From Candidatus Sumerlaeota bacterium (GTDB lineage Bacteria; Sumerlaeota; Sumerlaeia; MWCT01): a DNA stretch of 42,318 nucleotides. The stretch spans positions 1 to 42,318 of the forward strand of contig JAFGFK010000279.1 of NCBI GenBank assembly GCA_016931135.1. The letters run 5' to 3'. Numbering within the stretch: the stretch's first letter is position 1; each line of letters begins with the position of its first letter. Both the position numbers and the translations under genes were made by a program. This document shows, in pieces, positions 21,701 to 28,220 of the stretch. The notes under the pieces were generated by a model. The model was not told where the DNA came from and made no database searches. It saw nothing but the letters and a program-made list of their open reading frames with translations.

Positions 21701-21982
21701 CTCGCTGAAATTTATTCGAAAACCGGGAAGATGGATGAAGCGGTCGATGAATGGGATAAAGCCAGTGAAACATTCATCCTCAAGGGAGAACTGGATAAGG
21801 GAATATCTCTTTGTGAAAAAATACTCGAAATCAAACCCAAACACGCCGTTTCCAGGGATCGTCTCTCCAAGGCTATCCTGCAGCGCGATTCCTTCAAGGC
21901 GATTGAAAGCGCCATCTCTTCCTACGCCGATTCTCAGGACAAAGCCCCCGGCGAAAATACAAGCACCGAAGGCGACGCTTGA
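12710..21982 (+). CDS. Giant (3090 aa) TPR-like solenoid protein with N-terminal CHC2-like zinc finger
   Basis: Single uninterrupted 9.3 kb ORF. N-terminus 'CFCPLHKEKAFRSLIVDLKKNSFRCSLKGCPGFEGGTLVHFYSLHTG' matches the DnaG-type CHC2 pattern (CPxH...Cx4C...G). The remainder is repeats of the form AIxxYxKILxLxPxNxxxREKLAxLYxxxGxxxxAIxEYLxLAxxYxxxxxxxx. Confidence 0.9.
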   Translation: MGKLSQSGIIEQINDKIDAKVLFDKINYAPDKVQIIGTTLKCFCPLHKEKAFRSLIVDLKKNSFRCSLKGCPGFEGGTLVHFYSLHTGQPEIKSAFSLAKLLNLEIDPDMIQGLSQSFKEEAQQAFLERDIEKAQNFASQALDVDPGNLGARFLMAQALEELGNNVGAIKEFQATADGYSDLGEFNRAIEIYEMYILKREPRNEEILQKVAILYENLGDKDRAIEFYLIIASENDKKSQNDKNIPLFHKILEMNPSRNEVRLQLAQLYESIENLPMAVDQYLDVASWRRNQGDLPSALSILEHIKQTVPENFNCREQIAEIYYEQGNYEKVEQEYLQLGEIAIEQDELHTAERFYKILLEKFPQSLEGRQGLINLFEKMENRTAFSRESIGLADILESMGDLERATTVLARAKRQSPSDVYIREKLIQLLIKANLRDETVEEYFELADLYNEVGEDQTVASCLDKIKSLHPKNLKTLIRAASQFYKYDDKQKGLAEFLQLADDLQDDESFDSSISVCEEALKWEPDNISILERLLSAQTQVGLKDQALETYQKLYQIYRNADNIGKAEEALRDALTLDEKNVRIHSQLTDIYLYQNNTANALSTLTSLSQIYYENEDIDGGIETARKILELNPDSVAIRERLAYLYRENKIFDQSIEEYNLAAEYYISQNQHTAAINDLKAVLEIDENNYESVLKISNLLLEYESFEEALPYLMKGLELLKSGWGSPEDVVKEYHRILALKENQLQLREEFIAYLKSIDYKDEAFKEIRSLVDLYKEQKNFPKSAGLLEELIPLKPEDNSLKSELADMYMSMDIHQEALNYYAQAAAGYREQGEESKTIEIYRKILQIDPQEESIREELAQILASQASQSEKSSKRSKGANLKTEAIEHFLFLINKRRQEEREHENTRFYMKILDLDPEMKDIREKLAAAYEMAQDPESALEQLMILAESYKKEGDFNTAIERCKRAKTILPGNEMPRGLLLNLYEASGDTASLKNEHIALGEIWLNRLMPDKAEKHFLEAQKLDPTDIGVGEKLAEIHEAREDYEAACSQYRKVSSLYEEKGELTSAIAALRKIKLLDPYNFESREKIADLLAKVREIPESLEEYYELAVLSFEIQKPDKARLFIEKISEIAPDHFEFRLKVIQLLHNYNKADEAIEELLNLCAILLQGGRLDNLLKAVDFGLKLDETLLNLREFRIKALLGSNNIKDALDEYHIAARFAFHQEKYENAETYLNAILERKPKDLEALQQSVECALKLDKIESAVDFLMKLIPLFEKNEDFEKAIDASKRILELTPDNVEVMKQLAKFYLNASRESEAVRAFGAIADFYVSHGNYTEACTYLSRILEYDTDSIPTIRKLAFLIYENENLFKARPHFRKFLELCKSQLPPEETIKEYHNVLKVDPANPQLILEFARFLQSIEELEKAREQYLKASSLLTEDARTRGKAIQILNELMEVFPNDTDILSQLADLCVKENKPEQAFIHFNRIAGIFLERKDLKESINFYLKALRIKPDDADLILKIGELYEEMGDATKAVQQYLNLSDLNVKLNKTSQNIEIYQRILSLDESMKPVRHKLARLYEKEKRIDKATIHYLYLGRQYEEEKERNQALAVYQHIKSINPEEEENRKFMVEIYLATKRKEQAKLELEELADLYMKNQQLAEAQVHLLKVKDIAPQDIGVAEKLALLFDQQGEKELSANEYARASALYLKSDDFEKAVHVLLKAKELIPENTEYREELLKCYEKSRKNSEFLSEGMALAGLYFSFQKNKEATRICKIISAFQPSNVELRLQVANLYEANGLREQALEEYLNLCRFLLESKNFAKAGEACETGLALSPDHVPLLEAEIDVFLGLENLPKAVELFLKLAGIHHASENPTAEEQSYRKALEILPEHIPAHDGLINLLTVAGRIQEAVDQLLVLSGIHEKQNNIEAAIQKRQEILILQPENINVRDGLATLYKSQGNNNAAIQEYFTLAQMCEDDENFKGARNYYEAILQIDNRKVDAIRAIINLAQKKKDVEVFIQYSQRLADYFESVQAFADAIPLYQGIIDWDKNYLAAYQKLGFCLEAVGKIEEAVHIYKELGEQYQKQDALNAAVQYFQLVEKHRPNDWNNLKNMADLYVKLKNTDQATVYYTQTIDILRSLDNLDEALKLAQTLVKIKPNHVPSYQIFAEILETKGEDPKASEAYAYIASLLDKEKKIQEAMNARASALRLSPDLVEEREKYAANLVQLGQNDEAIFQYLQITDEYVKRQNHDNAIASARTVFKLDDANPDAHLKLKNIFMTIGNTRDALQEMGWIARDYIQKGLLQDSETILLEAVQLNPNDLSFREDLALVYQKTDQPAKATEQLLKITQQSLVDGDLNKAISSLEKAKSLAKDNIEIRKNLAELYYRNNLPEKAREELFSVANIYLEQGLIEEANKICDMMIQESPKDCSLRELIGDLFKEQEIPELAVKQYLEISFLKKTESAYEDVIKYADMSLELNPKCLEAHENRIEALLKIDRRSEAYDALLTVSEFYSDLGLFEKARDAYRMMAELAPDDPVPIQKLALVYSLMNKKDDQINALRELGDIFLRLDRTEDAVKTFRSIIDLRPDDTRARVQYIDLYSRIGPEQELVDDYIKLIDIFIKHKATAEATRIFEKLIRITPEDAEIREKFIRFLVQNNDRAKAFGEMSSLSSMYMESGELKKASRLLGEAVKIAPEDPSVHLQLAETYVMMNAKGMAVQEFKKSATLFEKIDNPAKSLEICERIIMIDPYNLEVRQTYIERLKKTDRIEDIVVHSQKLADLYIERGLLDLAENVYRDILKIQPDNIEIWNFLIQTHLQIGLEEDLVDDYLSLGDLYLSKGALKEALVQYKKVIEADPLNVEVRRKYIDTYLQIGLEHDLIDDYLELADALMNRQQIEDAIRLYSHVMSLDPDNKQARMKLSETRGQTDKPDKKGKRKKADKEEREQISLATDLPKKPVERPSLPEVSYQSAIDNYKNILSMNPANANIRCKLAEIYSKTGKMDEAVDEWDKASETFILKGELDKGISLCEKILEIKPKHAVSRDRLSKAILQRDSFKAIESAISSYADSQDKAPGENTSTEGDA

Positions 21983-22043
21983 TTTCGGATCGGTTCCCTT
22001 CTCCGCCTCCAGTCATTTCTATAACGCTGATCATGGCGTCCCG

Positions 22044-23027
22044 CTACAGGCGTTGACTCTTTTGATTTTGAGTCATTTGCAGGGCAAGACCCACGGAACC
22101 GATGACTCCGGCGTCATTGCCAAGTTCCGCGGGTATTATCTTCAGATTCTCGAAGTGTTCGGGGAATACGCGGCGTTTGACCTCGCGTCTTACCGGTTCA
22201 ATAATCACCGCTCCCGCATTCATCATTCCTCCCCCGATGACGACGACATCGGGATTCAACGCCATGACTGCCGTTGACACCCCCACGCCAAGATAATATC
22301 CCAGCTGCTCGAGCATCTCTTTTGCGAAAACATCTCCCTGTTGATATGCCTCATAAATGAGTTTCGCCGTCAGTTTCTTCCCTTCCCGAGACCATTTTTG
22401 AAGCAGGGGGGCTCGCCCTTGCTTGATATTCAATTCAACGATCCGCACAAGGGATGTGGCAGACGCATACGCCTCGAGACAACCCTGGTTTCCGCATCCG
22501 CAAAGCCTGCCGTCGGGTACAATGGTGACATGTCCCAGTTCTCCCGCACAATCGCTTGCGCCGCGGATCAATTCCCCGTTGATGATGATTCCACCGCCGA
22601 CTCCCGTTCCCAGCGTATAGGCAAGCATGATGGAGGAGTTTTGCCCCGCTCCTTTCCAGTATTCTCCATAAGCGGCGGCATTGGCGTCATTCTCCAAGTT
22701 GGCGGGTATTCCAAAGACTTTTTCTATGCGATCCCGCAGCGGGACGTTGATCCATCCCGGTAGATTGACCGCGTTACAAACGATACCCTTCCTGGTATCG
22801 AGAGGACCGGGAGAACCTATTCCTATCGCGCATATTTCGTCTTCTGTCGTCTTGTTTTGTTTCATGACAAGCCGGATCGCCCGGAGGATGTTTTCAATGA
22901 CGCCTTCCGGACCCCGATCCCTTTCCGAGTCGATCTCTACTTTTCCAACGATTTCTCCGTGGATCCTAACGAGGGCTGTTTTGATAAATGTGCCTCCCAG
23001 ATCAACGCCTATGGCATATGATTTCAT
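22044..23027 (-). CDS. ROK family sugar kinase (glucokinase-like)
   Basis: 'YAIGVDLGGTFIKTALV', 'GIGSPGPLD', 'ENDANAAAYGEYW', 'GTGVGGGIIINGEL', 'GELGHVTIVPDGRLCGCGNQGCLEAYAS'. The ATG at 23027 has an AGGAGG upstream; the ORF extension to 23087 is unlikely to be translated. Confidence 0.93.
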   Translation of the reverse strand: MKSYAIGVDLGGTFIKTALVRIHGEIVGKVEIDSERDRGPEGVIENILRAIRLVMKQNKTTEDEICAIGIGSPGPLDTRKGIVCNAVNLPGWINVPLRDRIEKVFGIPANLENDANAAAYGEYWKGAGQNSSIMLAYTLGTGVGGGIIINGELIRGASDCAGELGHVTIVPDGRLCGCGNQGCLEAYASATSLVRIVELNIKQGRAPLLQKWSREGKKLTAKLIYEAYQQGDVFAKEMLEQLGYYLGVGVSTAVMALNPDVVVIGGGMMNAGAVIIEPVRREVKRRVFPEHFENLKIIPAELGNDAGVIGSVGLALQMTQNQKSQRL

Positions 23028-23216
23028 ACCTGTGGGAAACCTCCTTGTTCCCTCCCGGGAAAATTTTTTCTCGCTTCCTGGTTTCATAGCGTTAAAATCA
23101 ATTCATGTCTTTTAGGTTTTTCCTTCATAAACGTCAAGTGAATGAATAAATAAATAATTGACTTTTGTTCGATCCCGGTATTCCGTTATGTTATCTATGT
23201 ATAGGAGATAGGGAAT

Positions 23217-23609
23217 ATGACGTCAAAACTGATTTACATCGTCGATGATGAAAAGGAAGTCAGCGAGCTCTTGCGCCTCGCTCTGGAAACAAGGAATTAT
23301 AACGTAAAGACCGGTAGCGACGGTGAACAAGCCATGACGATGGTGAAACAGAAAAAACCGGACCTTCTTATCCTTGATTTCAAGATGCCCAAGATGAATG
23401 GCTATGAAGTCGTCAACGCCCTGAAATCTGACAAGGAATATTCCGACATTCCTATCATGGTGCTGACCATTATTACCCAGGGATCGAACAGAACGGACGA
23501 AGATTGGAAGAAGAGCCTTGGCGTCGATGACTTTATCACGAAGCCCTTCGATCCCCTCGTTGTCGTTGAAAGAGTGAAACATATCCTGGAGAAGAACAAA
23601 ACGGGATAA
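23217..23609 (+). CDS. Single-domain response regulator (CheY-like receiver)
   Basis: 'YIVDDEKEVSELL', 'PDLLILDFKMPKMNGYEV', 'MVLTI', 'DFITKPFDPLVVVERV': D-D/D/T/K receiver residues present, no output domain. GGAGAT-type RBS upstream. Confidence 0.93.
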   Translation: MTSKLIYIVDDEKEVSELLRLALETRNYNVKTGSDGEQAMTMVKQKKPDLLILDFKMPKMNGYEVVNALKSDKEYSDIPIMVLTIITQGSNRTDEDWKKSLGVDDFITKPFDPLVVVERVKHILEKNKTG

Positions 23610-23646
23610 AACGGGTCGGATGATCGGGTTTTCTATCCGATAGCGC

Positions 23647-26034
23647 ATGGAAGAACATCTCGTTTTTCGCAAACCAATCTCAATGATCCAAAACCAACAC
23701 ATCCACAGCAGCCCTTTTTTTCGGGCGCTTCTGGGAATTGCCGTTTTTTTCCTCTTTGTTCTTTTTTGTATCCTGCTCGATATATCCAATTTCTTCCTGA
23801 ATTACATCCTTTTTTTATTATTGGCGGCTAGTATTTTTAAACCTTTTTATCCTCTTTATCTTCTTTTTCTTCTGTTGCCGTTTTTTGGCAACAATCCCGG
23901 GGGGAAACATTTCCTTTTCTTTGTCGATCAGATTCTTTTGATTGCGCTCCTGCGTTGGCTGATCCCTCTCCTTTTTGCAAAAAAGATCGTCCTCCGCGGT
24001 GCGCGCTTTGGCGTATGGATATGGCTTTTCTTCATTGCCACGATTCTTTGCCTTTTCCCCCTGCGCCTCGAAATCCTCAATGAGATGCGCGCTATCGGGA
24101 ATATCAAATGGCTTTTATATAACGTCTTCAACGCTTATGCCGTGAATTATTTCTGGTCCTTGAGGGTTCCTCTTAATTTGTTCTTATCCATCATGTTTTT
24201 CTATCATGTCATCAATAATGTCTCCGAAAAAAAACAACTGTCGAATCTGGCGCTGTGCGCCCTTTCGGGAATGTTCCTTTCCCTTGCGATCGGAATTCTC
24301 GATTTTCATAATATCATCGACCTGACCTTCTTTCGTTCCTTGAATCCCGATATCCAGCGCTTTGGCTATAAACGTTTGATGAGCCTGTTCTGGCATTCCG
24401 GATGGTTCGCCGAATACCTGTCCCTGTTATCTCCTTTTTACCTGGCGTTTCTCTGTTATCGTAAATTCAAACTGAAATTACGTCATATACTCCTGTTCAC
24501 GATGATTCTCTATGGCGTCGTTTTTACCTATCAACGCGCGGGGTGGATCTCCTTTATGAGCAGCGCCGTTGTTCTGCTGTTTTTATGCGGGAAAACTTAT
24601 CACTATTCATACAGGCGTCTATTGAGGATTTTCGTCGGACTTTTTGTTCTTTCTCTTGGCTTCGCGATGCTGTTTCTTGTTTTTTTCGATACAGACATGA
24701 AAATGTCTCTTGTTCACCGCCTGCAAAATATCTTTCAGTACAAAGATCGTACCCATATATGGAACCAGGCTTTGATTCTTTATTCGAAAAAGCCTTTTCT
24801 TGGCGTTGGATCGGGGAACTATTATCTTTATCATCGCTCTGCGTTTCCCCCGGATCATCCTTTTTTCGATTATGACAAGGTGACCGCGCATAACACTTAT
24901 ATCCATCTGCTTGTCGAAAGGGGACCTTTTGCCCTCTTGTTTTTTATAGTTCTTCTCGGTTCGGCGTTTCACTCATTGATCAAGTCGTTTGGCAGGGGAG
25001 AAAACAATCCCGATCGCCGCATGATCGTTGTCGCCTTGTTGTCTTCCCTGACAGCCTTCACGGTTTACGGCATCGCCCAGTATATGTTTTATATTCGTAT
25101 CATCGAACTCATATTCTGGTTCATCCTCGCTTTATCCGAGATCGTCTCACGCGCGGAACAGGATCAATATCAGGAAAACAAGAGAAATCCTTATAGATGG
25201 CATTTAGTCGTTTTTGTCGCAATTCTATCGGTTTTCCTTTGTTTTCAACCCACATCACGGGATATGTTTTATTGGAACAAGTGTGAGCATATCGATTCCA
25301 GTTTCATTGGATCCTGGTTCGATCCCTGGGATGAAGTGACTTTGCCTTGTGAAGGAGATGTGGTGGAAACGCGCTTCTTTCTTTTCCATCCCGACGTCAA
25401 AACGAATCCCGTTCATGTGAGTCTTACGGTAAACGAGCGGGCGCTAGCCACTTTTCTTACGCGGGATTTTTACGCGCACGCCATTGCAGCTTACGTTCCT
25501 TCCAGTTTTAAAAGGCCTCTTCGCATAGGTCTTCGTACCGATCGTCTCGTCCGCATGAACGAACTTTTTCCTGAATTCAAACATGACAGGAAGCAATTCC
25601 AGTGCGTGGGCGAGAGAAATATCCATTGCAGGAATCTCGGTTTGGAAGGGGTGGGTTTTTATCCATGGGAAGAGACGGATGGGCGCCGTTTCCGATGGAC
25701 TTACGCAAAACGGGCGTTGTGCGAGGTGAAGGTGACTTCACCCATTCTTCATCTTCAACTCGCGGCTTCCAATCCGGACCTCTCCCAAAAACCTCTATCC
25801 GTATCCATCGGTTTTTATAATGACAAGAACCGGACTATTTCTTCACAGGTTTTTCTCCTCGAGAAACAGAAAGGAGACAATTCTTCTCTGAACGCCGTTT
25901 TCGATCTTAAAGATTATATCGGGAAAACAGTCCGGATGGAAATAACGACTGATCGTCTCTTTTGTCCCCTCGATGACGACATCGAGGACCCAAGAACTCT
26001 GGGGATTTATGTCAGCGAACCTTTTTGGGAATGA
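23647..26034 (+). CDS. O-antigen ligase/polymerase-like (Wzy_C-type) membrane protein with duplicated C-terminal soluble domain
   Basis: Polytopic; 'YQRAGWISFMSSAVVLLF', 'IWNQALILYSKKPFLGVGSGNYY', 'AHNTYIHLLVERGPFALLFF' typical of O-antigen ligases; ~260-aa C-terminal extension. Confidence 0.82.
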   Translation: MEEHLVFRKPISMIQNQHIHSSPFFRALLGIAVFFLFVLFCILLDISNFFLNYILFLLLAASIFKPFYPLYLLFLLLPFFGNNPGGKHFLFFVDQILLIALLRWLIPLLFAKKIVLRGARFGVWIWLFFIATILCLFPLRLEILNEMRAIGNIKWLLYNVFNAYAVNYFWSLRVPLNLFLSIMFFYHVINNVSEKKQLSNLALCALSGMFLSLAIGILDFHNIIDLTFFRSLNPDIQRFGYKRLMSLFWHSGWFAEYLSLLSPFYLAFLCYRKFKLKLRHILLFTMILYGVVFTYQRAGWISFMSSAVVLLFLCGKTYHYSYRRLLRIFVGLFVLSLGFAMLFLVFFDTDMKMSLVHRLQNIFQYKDRTHIWNQALILYSKKPFLGVGSGNYYLYHRSAFPPDHPFFDYDKVTAHNTYIHLLVERGPFALLFFIVLLGSAFHSLIKSFGRGENNPDRRMIVVALLSSLTAFTVYGIAQYMFYIRIIELIFWFILALSEIVSRAEQDQYQENKRNPYRWHLVVFVAILSVFLCFQPTSRDMFYWNKCEHIDSSFIGSWFDPWDEVTLPCEGDVVETRFFLFHPDVKTNPVHVSLTVNERALATFLTRDFYAHAIAAYVPSSFKRPLRIGLRTDRLVRMNELFPEFKHDRKQFQCVGERNIHCRNLGLEGVGFYPWEETDGRRFRWTYAKRALCEVKVTSPILHLQLAASNPDLSQKPLSVSIGFYNDKNRTISSQVFLLEKQKGDNSSLNAVFDLKDYIGKTVRMEITTDRLFCPLDDDIEDPRTLGIYVSEPFWE

Positions 26035-26819
26035 CGCTTCATCCAAAGGTGATTCACCGGGGATATCCCATGTCCGATCGAGTGAGCGTGACGGATGGCT
26101 TCCGTAACATATTCTTTTGCCAGCCCTACGGCTTCCCGCAGGGGTTTCCCCATTCCAATATAAGCCGCAAGCGCTGCGGACAGTGTGCATCCGGTTCCAT
26201 GCGTGTGTGAAATGTCTAGACGCGGAGACGTATATTCCATGAATTCATCTCCATCGAAGAACAGATCGATAGAGGCGTCGCCCTTCCTATGTCCTCCTTT
26301 TATAAGGACGGCGCGGGCGCCCATCCTCATGATGACTTCCGCTGATTCCTTCATTTCTTTCAGATTCGTTATTTCCCTTCCCGTGATAACGGAGGCTTCA
26401 TCGAGATTCGGGGTGACGATCATTGCCAGAGGCAGGATATCCCGCGAAAGGGCGCTTTCCGCTTCTTTCTTCAATAGGCGGGCGCCGCTTTTGGATACCA
26501 TGACAGGATCCACGACAATGTTCGCCATGTTGAATTCCCGCAATGTTCCGGCGACAATCCGGATAATGGAGGCGTTGAGCAGCATGCCGGTTTTTACGGC
26601 GTCAATCCCGATATCGGAAAAAACCGATCGCATCTGACATTCCACAAACCTTGACGGCACAGCGTGAATGTCCTGAACGCCCAGGGTATTTTGCGCCGTC
26701 AGGGCGGTTATGGCTGACATGCCGAATACCCCGAGATTCTGGAATGTTTTGAGGTCTGCCTGGATACCCGCCCCTCCTCCGGAATCCGATCCGGCAATTG
26801 TCATCACTCGTATTGTCAT
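26007..26819 (-). CDS. thiD: Hydroxymethylpyrimidine/phosphomethylpyrimidine kinase
   Basis: '[41 protein letters not shown]', '[15 protein letters not shown]', '[12 protein letters not shown]', '[30 protein letters not shown]'. GGAG lies upstream of the ATG at 26819. Confidence 0.95.
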   Translation of the reverse strand: MTIRVMTIAGSDSGGGAGIQADLKTFQNLGVFGMSAITALTAQNTLGVQDIHAVPSRFVECQMRSVFSDIGIDAVKTGMLLNASIIRIVAGTLREFNMANIVVDPVMVSKSGARLLKKEAESALSRDILPLAMIVTPNLDEASVITGREITNLKEMKESAEVIMRMGARAVLIKGGHRKGDASIDLFFDGDEFMEYTSPRLDISHTHGTGCTLSAALAAYIGMGKPLREAVGLAKEYVTEAIRHAHSIGHGISPVNHLWMKRHSQKGSLT

Positions 26820-26860
26820 AGTCTTTTTCTCCACTTGTCAGGAAATCGGAAAATGCCGAG

Positions 26861-27571
26861 TTACGTTTCACAGACGCCTTTGAGTCTTCTCAGTTCATCT
26901 TCCAGGGAGGCGCGGATTTTCTCGATCCCCTCTCGTTCTGTTTCCGGCGGCGCCATGAGGGGTCTGCCGATTTTGATCAGGCATTTTGAAAAGGGGAGGG
27001 GTATCTCGCACCGGTCCCAGGAAGGGAGGGCGATTTTCCATGAATAGTTCGCAGCGGAAGGCAGGATAACTGCGCCGGTCGTTTTTGCCAGGAGAATGGA
27101 TCCTGGTTTGACCCTGTAGCGGGGACCCTGTGATCCATCGACGGCAAGAGCGGTGTTGAAGTTTTGTTTCAGTCGTTCGTGGAGATTGAGGAATCCGCCG
27201 ATCGCTCCCCGGTTGCCGGAACCCCTCACTGTTCCAAATCCGAATTTGTGAAGGAAACAGGATAAAAGTTCGCCATCCCTGCTTTTGCTCGTGAGAATGT
27301 AGATTTTTCTTTTCTTGTTTTGATTTATCCCAGCGCTTGCAGTGATAAATAGATCACCGTGCCAGAATGCGAAAATTACGCCCAGCCCTTTTTCATAAGC
27401 TTCTTCGAGATATTCCTTGTTCTCATAGTGAATTCGTAGGGTCATGCTCCAGAGGCGAAACAGGTAATAAAATATCGGAACTGCGATCTTCCGAAGCATG
27501 AAATATTTGAAATCTTTTCCCCAATGGGCTTTCTTTTTGCGTTCAGGGTTTGAGGAATACGGATTACTCAT
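26861..27571 (-). CDS. DUF374 / lysophospholipid acyltransferase-like protein
   Basis: '[17 protein letters not shown]', '[30 protein letters not shown]', '[29 protein letters not shown]'. ATG at 27571 overlaps the HU stop. Confidence 0.85.
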   Translation of the reverse strand: MSNPYSSNPERKKKAHWGKDFKYFMLRKIAVPIFYYLFRLWSMTLRIHYENKEYLEEAYEKGLGVIFAFWHGDLFITASAGINQNKKRKIYILTSKSRDGELLSCFLHKFGFGTVRGSGNRGAIGGFLNLHERLKQNFNTALAVDGSQGPRYRVKPGSILLAKTTGAVILPSAANYSWKIALPSWDRCEIPLPFSKCLIKIGRPLMAPPETEREGIEKIRASLEDELRRLKGVCET

Positions 27572-27839
27572 TGACTGTTTCGCGGAAGGCTTTGCCCGGT
27601 TTAAACACTGCCACGCGCTTCGGGGGAATATCGATCTTCTGACCTGTCCTGGGATTACGTCCGCTTCTCGCATTCTTTTCTTTGACGCAAAATGTTCCAA
27701 AACCTACCAGGCAGACTTTTTCTCCCTTTTTCAGGGCATTTTTGACCGACTCGAGAAAAAATTCCACGGTATCGACCGCCTGGTTCCGGGACAATCCCGT
27801 TTTGTCCATCAAGGATTTCACCATTTCAACTTTTGTCAT
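27564..27839 (-). CDS. HU family DNA-binding protein
   Basis: 'MTKVEMVKSLMDKTGLSRNQAVDTVEFFLESVKNALKKGEKVCLVGFGTFCVKEKNARSGRNPRTGQKIDIPPKRVAVFKPGKAFRETV' is a classic HU sequence; GGGAGA RBS before the ATG at 27839. Confidence 0.96.
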   Translation of the reverse strand: MTKVEMVKSLMDKTGLSRNQAVDTVEFFLESVKNALKKGEKVCLVGFGTFCVKEKNARSGRNPRTGQKIDIPPKRVAVFKPGKAFRETVNE

Positions 27840-27891
27840 TGCATTCTCCCCATAGTTTTTCCTGTTCATATAAATCATAAAAACAATACTA

Positions 27892-27919
27892 TGAATATCG
27901 TATCATGCTCCGATGTCAA
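27892..27919 (-). promoter_or_regulatory. Putative sigma70-type promoter for HU/DUF374
   Basis: Minus strand: TTGACA (27919..27914), N16, TATTCA (27897..27892), about 50 nt upstream of the HU start. Confidence 0.5.
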
Positions 27920-28106
27920 GCTGAAAAATATAAGCCCTCTTCCGGTCTTCCGGGAGGCGCGCATCAGTTTTCCGAGTAATAGGCGGGATTATGGGGCCAT
28001 ACTCAATAAAAATCCTTCAAACTATCCTGAGTTTTTTCTACAACAGGGATGCGGGATGATCTTGATGCGCTCCCGATTTTGTATCCGAACGGTTTAGACT
28101 TGACAA

Positions 28107-28135
28107 TTGAAGCCGCCGCTCCATAGCTGTATATT
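28107..28135 (+). promoter_or_regulatory. Putative sigma70-type promoter for the PHP-domain gene
   Basis: TTGAAG (28107-28112), N17, TATATT (28130-28135). Confidence 0.4.
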
Positions 28136-28220
28136 CATCGATTTTGAAGGTTTTTCGTCGTATATCCTTAAACGTCAACAGGCGCTCGGACAATACGGGA
28201 ATCAGCATGAATCAGGTGTG

